A stretch of DNA of 64,000 nt, taken from positions 129,529,001 through 129,593,000 of the forward strand of contig CP142453.1 in NCBI GenBank assembly GCA_038049695.1, in the 5' to 3' direction. The notes beneath the pieces are model-generated. The model was not told the DNA's origin. It saw only the letters and a program-made list of their open reading frames with translations, and ran no database searches. The DNA is from Cinnamomum chago. Taxonomy: Eukaryota; Streptophyta; Magnoliopsida; Laurales; Lauraceae. Shown here in pieces: positions 9,998 to 23,737 of this stretch (its first letter is position 1; every line of letters begins with the position of its first letter). A program made the position numbers and the translations under genes.

Positions 9998-12900
9998 AAT
10001 TTAAATTGCCATTTTCTTTCTCCAAGTAATTGGCATTGATGTGTCACCTATATTTCAAGTTCTTTTTTTTTTCTTTTATAAATTCCTTGTCTTAGAACAG
10101 TTTGGATGAGTAGAAATAGTGGAGAAAACTGTTTGCGTTTGGGGTGTCTTAAGTGGGCCCTGTGCTAATGATCATTAGTGCGAAGATCTCAAGCATTTTT
10201 TTTCCCACAGAGAGCTCATTTGCTGTCTTGGGTGCAATCCGACCACTGGATTATTATAAAAGGTAAACCTTGTAGTGATGCTGAAAATCTAAGATAGAGG
10301 AAGATGGTTTAGGACTTAGGAGGGCATTTAAGCTAGATTTCCCTAGCCTGTAAGGCAACTCTCTTTGAAAATCCATGTTAGAGGATTATGTTTACTTGGA
10401 CTGCCTAGTCTTATACGGTTTAAACTTGCACCGTTGGCTGTTTCCTCGACCTTTTTTCTTTGCATCCTGTTGCCCATAAATTTGACCAGTTTTTCATTTA
10501 CAACATTTTAGTTATTTTTCTCAATATTAACACAATCTTATATTCAGTCTCTCTCCCAATGATTGTATTAAGGGTCCAATTAGATGAGGGAACAGGTGAA
10601 GCTGTAATTTTAGCAGATAACTGCATTTTCCACATCCAAGCAGACCTATGTTTTATCCATTTTATATGATCATAACTCTATTCTTTTTCATTTGCTTATC
10701 AAATGCAATAATGATTTATAACTGGTAAATGAGAAACACCTCAGCACCCCCTCCTTCACTCTCCCTGTGTTGAAATTTCACCAATATGTATTTCACTTTA
10801 GTAGGCTCTAAACACCTTATGCTCACCAAGGTTTAAAATATTGATATTTTCAACACTTCCTGTATGTTATCGATCCTGCAGTCATATCATTCTTCTTGTG
10901 TGATATATATCATCCCTACCTATTTATTTTGCTCTTTTTGTAGTTTGTAAACCCAGAAGAAATGATCATCAAGGCATATAAAAAAATCTAGTTAGATGAT
11001 AAAAGGATATTCTAAATACCACAATACTCATTACAGCCTAACAACCCCCAAGTTTAGTTTTATAAAGTGCACCCCTATTTTGTGGCATACCTGAATGTAA
11101 ATTGCATTTTGGGAGTTATGGGAAGGCTCTGGTTTGATTAGGGCTTAACAGAATCAGATGACCCCAATCTTTTAATTTCAAAGGCTAGGAGTTTAGTAGT
11201 TATGTAGATGGAAGGGGGGGCTTCCTTTTTATTTTTTGTCTTTTCTTTTATCACATTTCAAGTGAATTACAGCTGGGCTCATGGTTTTATGTATTGGCAG
11301 AAACTGAGCCGTGTCACTAGTTTCTATCACCTTATATATAAATGTTACAGACAAGACAAAAGCGGGTCTTCCATGTGTTTAGCCCAAAACTTCAATGTGA
11401 ACTTCAAATCCTTTTTTCACTGCCACCTAAAATACTTTAAAAGCAATTCAAAAGAAAGATGTGCAGTTCTTAAAAAGAAATGCTCATATGATAGTTGATA
11501 CACTGCTTGAAATCATGTTTAAGGAGTATTTTGTTGCACCATGTAAAATGGGTTACATTTTATTTTACTTTTTTTTATAGTTTTAGCCCTCAATCACCAA
11601 GTTTACAGTTGTGGGTGTGATTTATATGCTTATATATGTTACCACTGTTAGAAGCATTTCAACCTTCTTTATCTTATTCTTCCTGTTTTTAAGTGGAAAA
11701 TTCCCACAACTGGGGCAAACATGAGCTGTCCTTTTATACTGCTCTCATCCAACGTTTGTTGTTACATCTACGTTGTAGTAATAAGCCATCAAGGAGAGGA
11801 GGCAAAGAAGCAGGAGAGAGTAATATTTAAAGAGAGGAGATTAAGGTGAGTCAAAAGAGCAAAAGCCGTGCAGTGAAAGAAAACTGAGGAGGAAAAAAAG
11901 CGAAAGCTGAATCCCCAGATTCCTTTGTCTTGACCTTACCTAAAATCTCGAATCAAAGGGTACTGGAAATGTTGGAAGGGAAGCGGAGATGGGAAGCGTT
12001 TTTCAAAGCTTTTGAATGCGGGTTTTAAAAGCACCTGCACCGTCTAGTCTTGTCTCCACTTCAGGCAGTATTATTATTAAAGTGGGTCTGATAGGAATAT
12101 ATACTTAAATTATTATTGCCTCATTTGCATCCATCTAACGCACCTTATCATATTGCATTAAGATGCCTCATAAGTGAAAGATAGCTTCAAAGAAAGAAAG
12201 AATGAAAGAAAGAGAAAAAAAAATGCCCGAGGACCGTGAGGACTCTCCTCACCCATGAGGATGTGGGTGAGAGAGCTTTTATGTCTTCTTCTTTGTACTT
12301 ACTACTTGCACTGTCGCTTCAACCCCAGGTGAAAATTAGACAGGCCACGAATGGAATATCTCAGATAGGTTGAGCTGCTTTTATTGAACTTGTTGCTCCC
12401 CCACTATTTGATGCCATGTACTAACCAGAAGCATTGGGTGATTTTTAAACCATTTGACTTTGAACTGTGTACTTGTGGGGGGCCATGATTTTCATTGCCC
12501 AGCTTATTGGAGTTGTTTTGTCAGCCAAATCATGGCCCAGCTTATTGGAGTTGATTTGTCAGCCCATGGTTTGGTGATCCATCTATGCTTCTCAGGATGG
12601 TTATTGTAAGTCCCATGCCCAATCTGTTTATACTTCTCATGATGCATGCGCAAGGGTTGATCAAGGCAGTGGCATTAATTGATGGGGTCATTTCATGGGT
12701 GGATTTCAGAATACCTCATATGTTTAGGCTTACATTAAAGAATTTCAAGATTGAAAGACATTGCCATAAAATAACCTTAGGTTTCATTAAATGAAAACAT
12801 CCACGTTTATAAGCAACTGGGAACTAACCGTATCCAGATGATAAGGATAATCTATTGATAATCCTAACATCTCTAACACCCTAACAAATTATTAAAAGAT

Positions 12901-13289
12901 AATCTCTAATATCCCCCCTCAATCACATGATACTCTCAGAGAAAAGATTTGTGATTGGTAATATGAAAATAAACTGATATCTAAAATAAAATAATAATAA
13001 TAAATATCTTGCAAGATCGATCATCGTGTCTTCACATGATTGTTGTTTATCCGTGAATCTATCACTGTCGCTGTCAGCGATTTCTATTGAAATTGAGAAA
13101 TTGACGGTAATAATCGCGGAATTAGGATCATACCTAGCTTGATCGCAAGATTATCGCCGAGCCCAAGGTTTGATACCATATAATAAACCATAAAAGTTTA
13201 AGCTTACAGGTGGAAGACCCAAACAATAAAGCCTTGTCTAACTTAGGACTTCAGCAATGTGGGATGTGGGCTTCCCTACATACATATCA
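9998..13289. other. intergenic DNA, no gene seen
   Basis: AT-rich sequence with scattered short frames that show no recognisable domains. A 38-bp tandem duplication at 12497-12569 is the only local repeat noted. A purine-rich stretch at 11800-11920 and an A/G-rich stretch at 12190-12225 have no clear role. Confidence 0.5.
12497..12569. repeat. 38-bp tandem duplication
   Basis: The text GCCCAGCTTATTGGAGTTG followed by TTTGTCAGCC occurs at 12497 and again at 12535, a period of 38 bp, with one internal difference. Confidence 0.75.
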
Positions 13290-13302
13290 TGGTCCAATGG
13301 AT

Positions 13303-13539
13303 CTATTATTATTATTATTTTTTAACCAAGCCGGGGTGATGGGATCAAGAGAGTGCCCGCACACATATGAGAAGACAGCCCGCACAAACAAGAAGAAGGC
13401 CTACACACGTGGAAAAGGACTCCGCATAAGCGGGAAGAAAGCTCATATAAGTGGAAAGAGGTGGCATATCCAAGGTTCAAACATTAGGATAACCAAATGA
13501 GAACCGCCGCCACTTACCAGTGAGGTAAATGATTGTTCT
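13303..13539 (-). mobile_element. tRNA-derived SINE with perfect 13-bp target-site duplication
   Basis: It is flanked by TGGTCCAATGGAT at 13290-13302 and 13540-13552. On the minus strand it starts with tRNA-like boxes (TACCTCACTGGTAAGTGG as A box; TGTTTGAACCTTGG as B box). It then has a body of repeated short arms such as CCGCTTATGCGG and CACTTATATGAG, and ends in TTAAAAAATAATAATAATAA, an A/T-rich tail. The 237-bp length, pol III boxes, tail and duplication together define a SINE moved by LINE machinery. The same body words recur in the copies at 18684-18850 and 30607-30850, so this is a dispersed family. Confidence 0.88.
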
Positions 13540-13552
13540 TGGTCCAATGGAT

Positions 13553-16090
13553 TTGTTAAAATGGGATAAATAGTGGCTTCAGGACGTACCTTTGTGGGTG
13601 TGTTCGGTTGATCTTCGTAGAAGTTAAAAGTGCTTCCTTTAAAGTATTGCATCTGCTTTCTTATTTTTCGTAACAAATATTTTAGAAGAAAAGGGTTATT
13701 TGATGTTTATTCCTTTTAATAGAAAAAACACCCAAGATTATTTAATTATGATATAATAAAAGACAGCTTTTGTATAATATAATTAAATAATATTAGAATT
13801 CTTATAATAAAAGAAAACAAGTACACAATATATATAACTCTGAAATCGCTATTAGAGTCATGACTGCATCATTTGGTACTCCAAGTTCAAGCATATAAAT
13901 TTATTAGTATTGTCCATCTATAAAATATAAATTTGTTGAAATGAAGAACTCTTGTGATGGTTCTAGAAGAAATTTTACCCCAATCAGATTTTGGCTCACA
14001 TTAGATTGATTACTTGCAAAATAGTATTATTTTACTCCTTTTTGTTGGTGTATGGTAATCATTTTTAACAATTGATCAGTCTGATCATTGCTTACTTGCT
14101 TTGAAACTAAATATGACTCATATACACAGGATTATCCTTAAGTTGTTCGGATTTCATAGGTAGACTGGAAGATTGGATAAGAATAGAGGGGAAAAAATCT
14201 TATGCTTCTCATGATATTTTTACTCACCTAGCAAAAGTGAACAAGTCCTTTTTGAAGCAAGTAAGGGTTGCTTTTTTTTTTCAGAAAAGCTAGTTTTGAC
14301 TTTTATTTTTTAAAATTTTATTTTAAAACATTAATAATCATACAAGCTTTTAAAGAATTTTGTGCAGAAATCCAAAATGCACATTTAGGAAGTCAAACCA
14401 AACAAACTATAGGGTGTTTTATGGTGGTACGAAATGACCAAATTGTGTTAATTAAACACTTATCCATCTTGTGCATCCAAATTCATCCTTCCCAACTTAA
14501 TCCATTTGGACTTGGGCCTATCATCAACCTTAACACTTCCACTTCCTTTTTAAAACAACCGCCCACCCAATATAACAAAAAAAAAAAAAAAACACTCCAC
14601 TTCCTTATATTTTTCAACCGAAATTCATTCATGCCTTTTTCATTTCATCTTTAGAAATAATAGCAGTCAAATATGGGCTTTGGTTGGGCTGTCTACATTC
14701 TATTGGTGTCATATCTTGAATCCCATGGCCTAACGATCTAAACCATAGGTTTAAACCATTATCACAAGGTAGAGATTGGCCACATTTATAACATTTGCAT
14801 ATATATATATATAACATTTATATATGAAAAACTCATTTCACATCTCATGCATTAAGCCATGAAATATATGCAAAAGTCAAACAACCCCTTATATCATATT
14901 GACAGCCATCAAGCCAAGAAATGAAAGAGGAGAATGAAGATTCCTCATAAATCAAAGTAGTCTCAAGACTGACCCAAGGGCTAGTGTTGCTTAGCTAGAG
15001 CTTCTCTCTCTTTTTTCCTTTTTCTCAACTTGGTTTGATACCTGAATTGAATGGGGCTGAATAAATAATTAGATGGATTCATCAGGAGCAAAAAGAGCTT
15101 TTTATAATCTCTTAGATGAGTGAATCAATTCATAATATACAAAAAGCTAGATCATGTATGATTAGGTTGAATTCCTGACTCATTTAACCATGCTTATTCA
15201 AGGGAGATCTTATCTTTTGAAAAGAGAAATGCAAAACAAAAACAAAAATAGAATTCCTTGGTAGGGCAACCCCAAACATCTCACTCAGGATATGTCTTTT
15301 TCTTCTTTTATGAGTTAGAAATATGTGCCAAAGCCCAAGCACTGTTTGGATAGATTGAAGTGCACTGAACTGTGCCCATCTCCAATAATGGAAGTGGCGT
15401 CTACTCTATTTGGATATATTTGCAAAATAACTGAAACTGTTTCGTTATCGCATTGCTGATCCAAATAGATTGAATCGAGCCATCTCGATAACATGACAAA
15501 ATCCCAAACAGGTATAAGCATTTTCAAAGAAATCCAACTTTCATGGAAAATCATTGCAAACTATCTATTTCGTTCTTCTCTCCCATTTCCATGTATTTCA
15601 ATTGAGCCAAACGGTCAATATGTGCCTTTTCCCTCTTCTATTAGACTGTTGGGATTGTCCAAGGAGCAGTATGGGCCTTTTCCCAGAAATATAGATTGGA
15701 AAATCCCAGCTGTCTGACCGTTGTAATTGTTGTGACGTCAGATATGGCTCATTCATATTCAAACATTGTTTAAACAGTGTGGCCAGGACTTATAAATTGT
15801 CCCCATTCTATATTGAACCATAATATTAAAAAAATCCTAAAACAGTTGAATAAAATAGTCTTTATTCTTTGAGGGCTTTTTAGGGGAAGTATTATACAAG
15901 TAAACCCAAAACATAATCATCATCAACCATGCCTTGTCAATTTAATTTGGGTAGACCGCTTGGCTTTCATGCATGTACCAATACAAAATTTTATCTTCTG
16001 TCATGGGTGGCTCGACAAATCTTATTTAATTGAAATAGATCTATTTCAATTAGATTATGCTTCAAATAAATAATTTGACATATATATATA
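13553..16090. other. intergenic DNA, no gene seen
   Basis: AT-rich, no gene recognised. At 13600 the text GTGTGTTCGGTTGATC and at about 14395 AGTCAAACCAAACAAAC look like possible MITE ends but do not pair convincingly. At 15343-15620 two stretches, CACTGTTTGGATAG and (other strand) GACCGTTTGGCTC, could be eroded inverted repeats of another small transposon. Neither is called. Confidence 0.45.
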
Positions 16091-16216
16091 GGGAGATGCT
16101 CCCATGAGAGATATGGGTGGAGGCCCTCACATTTAAGTTGTTGGAATTTGATATGGATGTGAGGGCCCCCACCTAATCTCTCATTTAAGGTGAAAGATAT
16201 CTCTCATAAGAGTATT

Positions 16217-16251
<35 letters not shown>

Positions 16252-16263
16252 GAGAGCATCTCC
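16091..16263. mobile_element. fold-back MITE with nested inverted repeats
   Basis: The ends are inverted copies: GGGAGATGCTCCCATGAG at the left and, on the opposite strand from the right, GGAGATGCTCTCAT. Inside there is a second, better inverted repeat, 16106-16132 against 16157-16182 (GGTGGAGGCCCTCACAT pairing with ATGTGAGGGCCCCCACC), so the left two-thirds would fold into a long hairpin. A (TA)n run (16221-16249) sits inside the right part and TA-rich DNA flanks both ends, which hides any target-site duplication and leaves the superfamily open. Confidence 0.6.
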
Positions 16264-18668
16264 ATATATATATATATATGATGCAATTAAAATATACAAG
16301 ACTTTTATATACTAAAAGCAGTGCATGTCATAAAGTAAAAGTAGTAAAGCAAATTGGATATATTATAAAAATTATATAGGTAAACTTTAAAAAGAATAAG
16401 GAGGAGGAGAAGATGAAGAAGTAGTTTGAATGCTTTAGATATTACGTATATCTGAAAAGTCACTTAATTATTTTTTTAAAAATGAAGTTGAATTGAATCA
16501 AATGTCTGCAAACCATGTCAAAGAATCTAAAGTAATCAAATATATATTTTGAATCAATTTAAAAAAAAAATTAGTAGGAAAATGGGACTTATAACTTTGT
16601 GCATCCTATATACCACTCATGTTAGGTCGTGAATCAATTTAATTCAGTCAGTCAAAAGGACACCTTAGTCCATGATTAACAATATTTTACTTTTTCCTCT
16701 TGGTTTGTCGAGCAAAGTTACATGAACATGGATACGTACGATTAGTGAATGTTTACCACAACTTTTCTAGAAGTTTGAGTAAATAATATCTTAACCAAAT
16801 TAAAATAAAAGGTAACATCAAGGAAAAATAATTACAAATTTTACACTAAACATTGAAGAAATAAAGTTTTTACTATCTTGGATCTCAAGTGTTTAACTTT
16901 TTTTTAACGGTAATGGTAAATTAGACTAAAGATTTCAAGAAGTATAAAATAAAGATAAAAGTACAAGAAGAATGATGAAAGGTATAAGAGCTAAATATCA
17001 ATGCAGAATGAAGACAAATAAAGAAGAAACAAAAAAATGACAAATAAAGAAGAAACAAAAAAATAAGAAAAAATAAGGATGGATCATCTCTATCTACTCC
17101 CAACTCTGCCAAAGCATATGTTATGTCATTCGGTGACCGATATAGGTGAGGGAATTCAACATTCATAGATGAAGCAAAAGTTTTGATTTCTAGTGTAAAT
17201 TCAAGAATCATCTTAATTTGATTATTGTGAATAATTCGACATGTTGTATTAGTACATATCCTACATGAAAAATCACCATCTTGGAGAGCTCATGTTTTTC
17301 TAATTCCAATTATTTATTTTCATTTTAGAAAAAACATAGGAAAAATCAGAAAACCCATATTCAAATTTCACTCTAAACTAGATAAATATTTCAAAAAAGT
17401 TTACAACTTCAATTGTAAAGTAATGTTTAAGTTAATGTTGACATTGGCCACTCTCATTAGAGAAATTATCAAAAAGAAAACCCCATGAGAGAAGCCGTGC
17501 TGGGTGGGTGGGGGTCACCCCTGGCGAAAGAGACATTGGGCTCAAGCATCAATGACTTTTATTAAACTCCTCGTCAGTGATCAGCTGCAGCGTTTGGAGG
17601 TCGAATTCAGAGCTATTTCTTCTAATTATAGGAACCCCAGAAGCTTGAAAAGAATCACTGACTGATAGTTAACTGAGAACCTACAGGTTGCACGGTTTCT
17701 ATGCTTTTCAGTCGTTCTGTGCAAGTGGGGCCAGCATTTACAGAAGACTGTGTTGATATGATAGGCCAAGACCAGAAGGTTCATGCACAAAACTCCTGAA
17801 TTGTAAAATAAAAACTCAGCTATCTAAATTTTTTTATTCTTCAGGTGGAAAACAGAAAGGTCCAAATGTCCAATCATACATGCATTGTTGTGGATGCCCA
17901 GCCGCCGTGGGCCCTGTTGGACATGTAGAAGACCAGAACAATGGAGAAAAGAAGGGGAAACATAATCAGTTGAGACTATTTGACTGATTAGTAATGTTTG
18001 ATTATTGAAAACTTGACATCTAACCACCTACTTTCCTAATATTTACAAATAATCGCTTACTTTTGGGTTTTGATATAATCATCCATAATCTTCTCACAAT
18101 ATCCTCAGTCAACCACCTTAACTAAGAAAAAGTCATTAATTTTGACTGCTTGGAATTGATTCCACTAAAAAAGAACATAAATGCCCTTTATTTATTTTTG
18201 CTACATCTTTAGATTCGAACACTACTCTACTCACACAGATGTCCCTAATCAATTGAGAGACGGCTAAAACTATAGTTAATCTATGGTTTACACTCGGTAG
18301 AATATAACCTTAAAAATAAACCATGGTAACAACATCGCGATTACTCTAGTTAGTTTAGGGTCAAGATGCATGGTCAGTTAGTGATCTAATTTAATCCACT
18401 AAGTTTATTACAAACTGATGTGATGTGAGGACTTAGAAATATTGATTGGTTCAACGAACATTATGAAAAGTAGTTCTAGACTATGGGTGAAAGTGGTTTA
18501 CTGGTTCCATCAGGAATCTTAATGGTTATATGTAAAAACAGAAAGTTTGTTTCTAGATATTACAAGAGGGATTATATGTAATTTTTTTAACCTTTATTTA
18601 TAATTAATTACGATAAGAGATTGCACCCTTGCATCAGTAACTAACGGTTTGAACTGAACAACTTTATT
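16264..18668. other. AT-rich intergenic DNA, no gene seen
   Basis: No gene recognised. A 27-bp A/G-rich unit (GACAAATAAAGAAGAAAC) occurs twice in tandem at about 17012-17063. A short GC-richer patch at 17490-17760 has no recognisable content. Confidence 0.5.
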
Positions 18669-18683
18669 AAGTGGTCCAACTCT

Positions 18684-18850
18684 GTTAGCAATCCCACGTG
18701 TTATCTTGTTGTCTTAGGTATACCACTTCCCACTTTGTGGACTTTTGTGGGGGTTATCCTTCCCACTCGGTCGACTTTCTCTTCTCGCTTGTGTGGGCTC
18801 TCTTGGTTCCTAACCTGTTAAGCTAGGATAGTAAAAAAATAAATAAATAT
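18684..18850 (+). mobile_element. SINE-family copy with 15-bp imperfect duplication
   Basis: The body contains CCACTTCCCACTTTGTGG, TTCCCACTCGG and CTCGCTTGTGTGGGCTC, the same arm-like words seen on the minus strand in the SINEs at 13303-13539 and 30607-30850. It ends in an A-rich tail (AAAAAAATAAATAAATAT). Flanks AAGTGGTCCAACTCT (18669-18683) and AAGTAGTCCAGCTCT (18851-18865) match at 13 of 15 positions, as expected for an old duplication. The tRNA-like head is not clear, so this may be 5'-truncated. Confidence 0.65.
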
Positions 18851-18876
18851 AAGTAGTCCAGCTCTTGCTAGGTTTT

Positions 18877-21800
18877 TGTCACATTCCGGTCCCGAATCAC
18901 CCGGGCTTAGGGTAATTCCCAACGGGAGACACACGTACTCCCGTATGTTGTACCTGTCTCGAGCCAAATACAACATACAAAGGAGAAAAAAACAACTTCT
19001 CACACACGTGAGTCAAGCTCACGAAACCTGTCACTTACAAATAGTCTTAGCGGAAGCTGTAATTCATATACTTCCCATTCAGTCCATTTAATATTCAAGT
19101 TTAATATAAAAGAATTACACATGTATATACATTGCTTACAAAAGAGTTGTACTAAAGAGCCCTATACAAACAATACCAAAAGTATAACAAAAGAATAACT
19201 GTCCATCTAAGTGTGGCCAACACAAAAAGGGGCTAGCCACACATCTGCGACAACTCCAAAACATGTTGCTCGCTCTCTGAGAAAAGTATCTAAGTTGGCC
19301 CTAGATATGACCACTCTTCTAACCCTGAAGGTACCTCTTAGGTAGCCTTCTCTCCCTCCTTGGCCTTCTCAAGGCCGGGGGCTACACCTGTGACTGTGAC
19401 TGTGACAGTGACAGCAAGAATAGTATCATCAATACGATGATTAAGTAAGTACTAGGGAAGAGAAAACCCTTGCTAAGCACGGCCAAGCAACCAACTACAT
19501 TTTTAATACGTAACTTGTAGTGAGAGAGTGTGTGAAAATTTGAAATGCATATTTTTTTTTAGGTAAATCAATGCACAGTCTTTTTTAGTGAATGCTTAAA
19601 ATATTAATATTGACAAAGGTATGTAAGTAACAATACACACTGCGTTGCAGTCTATTCTTGTCCCGAATATTTTAAATATGTAGAATTTCAAACCATATAT
19701 GATAACCTCCATAATAAGGGAAAACTGATGGTGTATCATTATAGGACATATCTCTATTATAGTTTTAAAAAAAATGAGGTCAAAAAAGTGAATGGGGACA
19801 ACCATGGAGGGAATAAAATTATGGCTCTAATAATAGTTGAACACATTGTCATGATAAACCTCCAAAAGAAGTGTTAAAACAATTGATCTGTAAGATGCCA
19901 AGATAATGAGACCGATTATTTACATGCTTGACATGGGAACTTGATTTGGATCTTCTCATTATTCTGTGGAAGATCTTTTAATAGATTTTAGAAACATTAC
20001 AATAAACAGAGATGGGTTTATTCCTTCAAAAATCAGATGTTTATGAATTTGCAATGTCATTTACATGCCCCGTGTCCAGCACAACATATATACTAAAATT
20101 AAAACCCAAAAATGAGGATAGACCTCCTTTCAAAGTTCTTGGAGAAATAGCCTACAAAAATAACATATTTAATCAGTGATCCATGTTAACTCTTGATACA
20201 TTACTCTATCTTAAAGTATGATATTTTGCAAAACCTACAAGTATTTCAAAGAGAAGTTTTTTTTATATATAATTCAAAAAAAAAAAAAAAAAACAGATCA
20301 CTTTATATAACCTTTCTAGTATGCCATACTCAAAACTAAACTTTAAAGCCAACATAGAAAGTCAAAGGTCTACATCAGTAAAGGGGATCCAGATAAATGG
20401 GTATAACTTTTATGCAGCAGCCTATTTGGGGTCTCAATTGAAATTTTTATTACTATTTTGAAGTGATGTCAGGATTGCTTTTTTTTTTTTTAAGAATTAC
20501 ACTTTAAAAATAAGAGACTTTTTTCATGGATCAATTTATTTTTTACTAAAAATAAGAATGCTACGTTATTTTCTTATACTTAAATGTATTTATCAAAGGG
20601 ATTATATTCAATAATGAAAGGTAATAGGAGAAGACAAATTTTATAAGAAGTTTCAATTAATGAGAGTATTGAAAGAATTGTGCTTAAAAATTAAAAGTAA
20701 GCCCATATATACATCATAATAGAAAAACTAAAGTTAAAATTCTCTTAATTCCAGTTTTCTATAATTTTCACATTCCTAAACAAATACTCAATAATTCATA
20801 AATATTGAAGGAGAAAAACCGAATCATAACAATAGGGCCTCGTTAATTTTCAAAGTAGGGTCTCCTAGCTTTTGATCTTTACCCGAGACTCCAGCTCCTA
20901 CATACTCTTTAAAGTATTAAATGAGGAGTCAACATAGACGTTTTAAAGAGAAATGAGAGGGAAATGAGACCAAGAGACATGATAGTATTAATACCTGGTC
21001 AAATTTCCAAAAGATGGTCAAAATCAAATCAGAAATCAGCCTCAAAATTGAATCTGAATTCAATTCACTTCATACATAATAATAGGCAATAATAAGGAAA
21101 TACATAATGTATCATATTGAATTTAAGATGGATAAATTTATGGATGTCAATGATAAGTATCAACTAGGCAAATTGTGCACAATTGAATAGGTTATTCTTG
21201 TGAATCAAGTATTGTGAAAACATATATACTAATTGGTTGCTACCTTAAACTCATTCTCTCAATTAGAGAGCAAATCTATGTGCGATGTCACTAGCGGTCC
21301 GGCCAAAAGCTAACTGGCTACCCGGGTCTGGAATTCCAGTGCTCCATATGACTTACTGCAGTAGTCTCGAATAACTAAACCAAGTTCAACCTCGTCGTGT
21401 ATCACAGGGTCGAAGCTCAATAGTGCCGACTCAATCGAATCAAATAATAATCGAATAAGAATCAGATTTGAGCAAGTTTTTATTTCACTTGTCCATAATC
21501 AAATCGAATAGTAATTTTCATATCATGAATACTTGATCAATCCTCATTACCAATAATGCCAAATCGAATATACAATACTAAAGTTACGAAGTAGATGTAA
21601 ACAATCAGACTTCAATGAAGACTAATGATACGACCAATCTATTAAGCAGGATTTGTTATCAACAAGGAAATTGAATTCCAATATGAAATGCAATAATTAA
21701 GGAAATCAAGATATTTTGCTAACCAATACTAGACTATTGTTTTTAGTCTTTCACCGTCCACTACATGGTAGGTTGGGAAAATCAACATATTACTACCTTA

Positions 21801-23376
21801 TTAGGCATCACTATTTATGAAAAGTATGTTGAGTTTCCAAAATAACCCTCATGGCTTAGTGTTAGACTAAGGAATGCCCATTGGACCAGTTAATAAGGTT
21901 ATTGGTTCCATTTTAAGGTCATAAAGGTCTTAGGGTTCCTATATCCTATGAAAACAAGAGTATGCATCTTAATTATCTATTAGGGATAATTGAGAGGGAC
22001 TATGATAGGTTAAGGGTGGAGATTCACCACAAGGATTGAGTCAAAAGGATCAGGTTTTCAGCTTCAAGTTCGCTCGAGCGGACCTATCTAGAATGTTGGT
22101 CGCTCGCACGACTCATTTCGTTCGCTTGAGCGAGTTTTTCAAGAGATGTGGTCGCTCGAGCGGACCCATGTTCGCTCGAGCGGACCCCATCCAGAAAGAT
22201 GGGCATCCGAGCGATCATTTTGTTCGCTCAACCCAAAGCTTCAAATGGAGGTTCGGTCGAGTGAACTATCCAGAATCCCTGACTTCGGAATTCTCCTCTG
22301 ATTCATTTCTCAATCATTTCCACTTCCTTCAATCATTAAACCTGCTTATGAGAATGGAGCCTCCATACTCCCATTCACCACATAGACACCATCCAAACTA
22401 TCATTTTTAATTTTATAAACAATCCTATTCATTAAAGCATAAGACACATCATTCCATTTATTTATTGAGAGATAAAATCATGAAAGAATAATCTCATTTG
22501 AATTAATGAATATAAACAATATGTAAGTCCAAATTAATGCTTATATTTGCCTCAATAAGCTTTCCAAGGCTTTCTCACACACTTGACTCAAAGAACCCAA
22601 AAACAAAACCCCAAATATCCAAACCCTAATCATCAATGCATATGGAAAAATCAAAAGAATATGTATGAATTGATAAACATGAGTCTATTGACTCTAATGA
22701 ACTCAAAATACAAAAGAAGGAGAATTTGGCTCTTACTTCAACAAGGAATCCTAGTTTTGGAAGGACTAGAGAATGGAGGAAATGGGTTCTTGGCAAGATG
22801 AAGCAGGAAGGAGTGGAGAAGATGAAGAATAAGATGAAATTGAGTCCTCTCCTAGCTTCTAAGTGTATAGGCCGAGGTCTCTTGGTGGTTGAGCAAGAGG
22901 AGAAGAGAAAAAGAGAAGTGAAGAAGAGGAGTAGAGAGAAAGAGAATGAAAGGAATGAAAAGGAAGGGATAAGGTTATATATACAAAGGGATAAGGATGA
23001 TATTTTGGAAGAAAGTCCACTCAAATAGCATATTCTTATTTTAAGTCAAATGGGGGTCCAAGTAGTCAACGGTTGATCAAATGAAGAAGAGTCTAATACA
23101 AAAATTGATATACTCATCAAAATACACACGATGATGTGAAAATGACGTGCAAATTATGTAAAAATGCGAAAACTCATATTTACAAAAAAGCCCTTGACTC
23201 TACTCAACCGAGTCAATTCTATTCCAACTCACCTATTCAAAGTTCATGACTCCACTAACTCGGTCTAGAAAGGCTAATGAACACAAATTACAATAATTAG
23301 CAACTAAGAAAAATTAATTAAGCTAAACCCCTATTAATTAGTACTAATCAGGGTTAAATCGGGTCGGGGTGTAATA
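18877..23376 (-). mobile_element. long-LTR retrotransposon remnant (probably solo LTR, reverse orientation)
   Basis: Interpreted as an LTR fossil read on the minus strand. Its 5' end would be at 23376 (TATTACACCCCGACCCG on that strand) and its 3' end at 18877 (TGTCACATTCCGGTCCCG on the plus strand). Flanking 5-mers GTTTT and ATTTT nearly match. Reading along the element there is an AT-rich U3-like part, a TATATATAACC box near 22980, a pyrimidine-rich leader with CTTCATCTTCTTC-type text, then a cluster of GCTCGAGCG palindromes (22060-22260). The same order of parts occurs in the neighbouring LTR at 23738-26103. No gag or pol similarity was seen. Long LTRs without internal coding suggest a solo LTR of a Ty3/gypsy-type family; the length of about 4.5 kb may include other insertions at 19.5-21.2 kb. 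It looks decayed and older than its neighbour. Confidence 0.5.
22060..22260. repeat. cluster of GCTCGAGCG palindromes
   Basis: About eight copies or near-copies of the self-complementary word GCTCGAGCG (often TTCGCTCGAGCGGACC) in 200 bp. They lie inside the reverse-oriented LTR at the position where the neighbouring LTR carries a different palindrome cluster. Confidence 0.75.
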
Positions 23377-23737
23377 ATTTTTATTATTTTGAGTTTTCAA
23401 TACTATCATTGTTATTTTCATTTAAAAATAATGCATCCATGATAAAATTGTGAACTAGGGGTGTTTGTATAAAGGGTGATTTTGTCAAGAGGAGAAGACA
23501 GGGATTTGGATGTGGAGTGATTTTGCATAGAAGAGGAGAGAGAGGATTTGGGGTATTGGAGATGGGATGATTTTGTGTAAAGGAGGAGATGTGGGGTTTT
23601 GGATTTCAAGGTTTTGGTGTAGAAGATACAATAGCAGATATGGTGCTAACCCGAGGTTGAGATTTTGAATTTTGACGATTTTGGAGAATGAATAGGGTAG
23701 AAGATGACTAGATAGCTGCGTTATTAGTATCACAGGT
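23377..23737. other. spacer between two LTR elements
   Basis: About 360 bp of AT-rich then G-rich sequence (GGAGGAGATGTGGGG-type words at 23490-23600) with no recognised content. Confidence 0.5.

Noticed and set aside
13600-14420. Possible 800-bp MITE bounded by GTGTGTTCGGTTG and CAAACCAAACAAAC
   Set aside because: The two ends do not pair well enough and no target-site duplication was found.
15343-15625. Possible small transposon with CACTGTTTGGATAG-type ends
   Set aside because: The inverted repeat is weak and no flanking duplication is visible.
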